A program made the translations under genes and the position numbers. Source: Nymphaea colorata (taxonomy: Eukaryota > Streptophyta > Magnoliopsida > Nymphaeales > Nymphaeaceae). Taken from it: a DNA stretch of 64,000 nt. The stretch spans positions 16,879,289 to 16,943,288 of the forward strand of contig NC_045146.1 in assembly GCF_008831285.2 (NCBI RefSeq), written 5' to 3'. Under the pieces are notes generated by a model. That model did no database searches and had not been told where the DNA came from. It saw nothing but the letters and a program-made list of their open reading frames with translations. Positions 62,469 to 64,000 of this stretch are shown here, in pieces (within the stretch, counting starts at the first letter, position 1; the number at the start of each line of letters is the position of its first letter).

Positions 62469-64000
62469 CGTTGTGTAGTCCTACTCAAAGATTACAGAGG
62501 TTAAAAGGAATTTGTATTTTTGATTCTTCAAAAAAGGAATGCAGAATTTGTGTTACCTGTAAAAGCCTTTGTACGGTGGCTTCATGAAGATGCTGATGCC
62601 ATTGGCAAGGTCCGATTAATATGTATTTACATTTGTTTACTCATGCTATTTTATGACTACTATTCCAAGAAATTTTAAGATCCCCATTTGTTAAACATCC
62701 TTTAATAGCATAACAAGAAAGTTTAAACTTCGTTCTACTGCTCAAATGTGCTTGCTCTCTCTCTCTCTCTCCTCCCCAACAAAAAAATATTGAAGAATGA
62801 TGTGTGGTTCGAGTGTATCTATCGACATTTATTAGTGCAAATTGGTGGCATTAGTTGGCCTACCCATTGAAGATCATGGTCCAACAGAATTCAATCGAAT
62901 ATGGGAAATGTATTAACATGCCTTCAAAGTTGGGAGTCAGGGTGGATGGCAGGAGCACATCAGCATTATTGAGCTGTCCCAATTGCCAGGCATTGAAATT
63001 GAAACCCACTGCCTCATGACATTGCTGAAAGTAAATATTGCCCTTACTCGAAGTCACCCTTCTGGTTGTCACAGCAACTCTTTCAATTTTTGAAGCTTCC
63101 TGCCGTCTCAGGTTTGATTATTTTTCTCAGAATCTGGGGAAATCCTGCTCGCCTATGCTTTCATCCCATTAACTGCTTTTATTTTTTGACATCAAGCCAT
63201 TGACTTGTGAATAATGCATTCCACATTCCCTTGTAAAAGCAAAGCCAGTTGGAATTTTCTTGGTCAACTTTTTGGAGAACTAAGGCAATGGCATAATCGG
63301 TACACAGGCCTCTGTTTTGAAAGCAGCCAGCTGTGGGAAATAAATGACTTGGATATAAAAATGGCAGGTCTCCGCTAGAAATTATGGTCTTTGATGTGGC
63401 ATGTGAATCACCCACAAGGAGCTCTCCTGTAACACTAGGTCCCAGATTTATGGCAAGAAATTTGTCATGATGTTGAAATTTTTCTGATTTTCTTTGCCAA
63501 GAAAAGCTCGGGGGGAAAGCTTCCGTTTATTTTGTCACGAATCAGTGGAAAAAGTAATATGAAGAACTGAAAAGAAGCTGTTCTGTCCATGTCGACGATG
63601 AAAGCAAAAGTTTATCATTAGCAAAATGAAGATTTCCTGAAAATATCACATTCTTCCAGCATTTCATTGGTTTCAGAAAGACTCAGTTAATTGAAGAGAA
63701 TTTCAGGAAAGTGTCGACGTCGATGACTACAGCTAGAAGGGAAAATTTTTAGTTCTGTCAAGAGGTACGGCTGGCCATTAACCTGTGCAAATTGTTCAAG
63801 AGGAAGCGCCAGCTTTACACCCAACGGGCAGCTTCTTTTGTTCATCTGAGAGTTTAACTGCGGGGAAATGGACCGTCAGTTTCAAACTTGTGCTGTGCTT
63901 TTCAACTCCAAAAATTGCTAGCGTCCCCATATGGAGTATAAGAACTTCTGCTCCCTTTCTTGGAGCCCTCACCAGTAAACGAAGGAGAGAACAGTTCACA
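62469..64000. other. 3' flank of the CER1-like gene; unassigned frames
   Basis: The first 200 bases or so are the CER1-like 3' untranslated region; no AATAAA stands out. A CT run lies at about 62754-62771. Minus-strand open frames at 62860-63072 (extending upstream to about 63110), 63179-63415 and 63796-63999 read like protein in places, but I recognise no family and cannot link them by splice sites. Confidence 0.35.

Noticed and set aside
1..64000. CRISPR arrays, prokaryotic operons, rRNA, organelle-derived inserts, viral genes
   Set aside because: None seen: no spacer-repeat arrays, no recognisable rRNA or organelle gene, and no retroelement or viral protein motif long enough to support.

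Overview
The window is plant nuclear DNA. The evidence is multi-exon genes with GT-AG introns, plant-specific protein families (a CER1-type wax enzyme, a plant tetraspanin, a plant bHLH-MYC_N protein, a glycine-rich secreted protein), AT-rich introns and spacers, and many CT/TA/CA microsatellites. It is probably a non-grass angiosperm; nothing seen fixes the species. Everything here is read by eye: gene names rest on recognised family motifs, and exon limits on splice sites that keep the frame.

Layout. (1) 650-6013, plus: the 3' part of a STE20/germinal-centre (OSR1/FRAY-like) kinase gene, whose catalytic domain lies left of the window. (2) 8538-13758, minus, tail to tail with it: an HDDC2-like HD-domain nucleotidase with an unusual C-terminal junction. 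(3) 17287-17757, plus: an intronless secreted Gly/Ser-rich protein with a clear TATA box. (4) 19832-24022, plus: a COX6B-like gene (cytochrome c oxidase) that appears to have lost 4 nt in exon 3 and to recover its frame by a donor 4 nt further downstream. (5) 25906-27103, plus: a two-exon tetraspanin of the TET8/TET9 kind, clearly more GC-rich than its neighbours. (6) 29575-31457, minus: a seven-exon bHLH-MYC_N protein without a bHLH domain. (7) About 33.9-58.2 kb: some 24 kb with no gene I can support. It holds microsatellites, a perfect 154-bp tandem duplication, a Tourist-like MITE, dispersed degenerate repeats and a few orphan open stretches. (8) 58220-62468, plus: an 11-exon CER1-like alkane-forming enzyme with all three histidine clusters. 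The right end (62.5-64 kb) has only unassigned open frames.

The genes are ordinary single plant genes serving unrelated processes (signalling, nucleotide clean-up, cell wall, respiration, membrane organisation, transcription, cuticle wax). I see no operon-like cluster or biosynthetic cluster. The observations most worth checking are the compensated frameshift in COX6B, the missing or out-of-frame C-terminal segment of the HDDC2-like gene, two GC-AG introns sharing a GCATG donor, the 22-bp hairpin at 7721-7775, the MITE, and the paired palindromic microsatellites inside a CER1-like intron.
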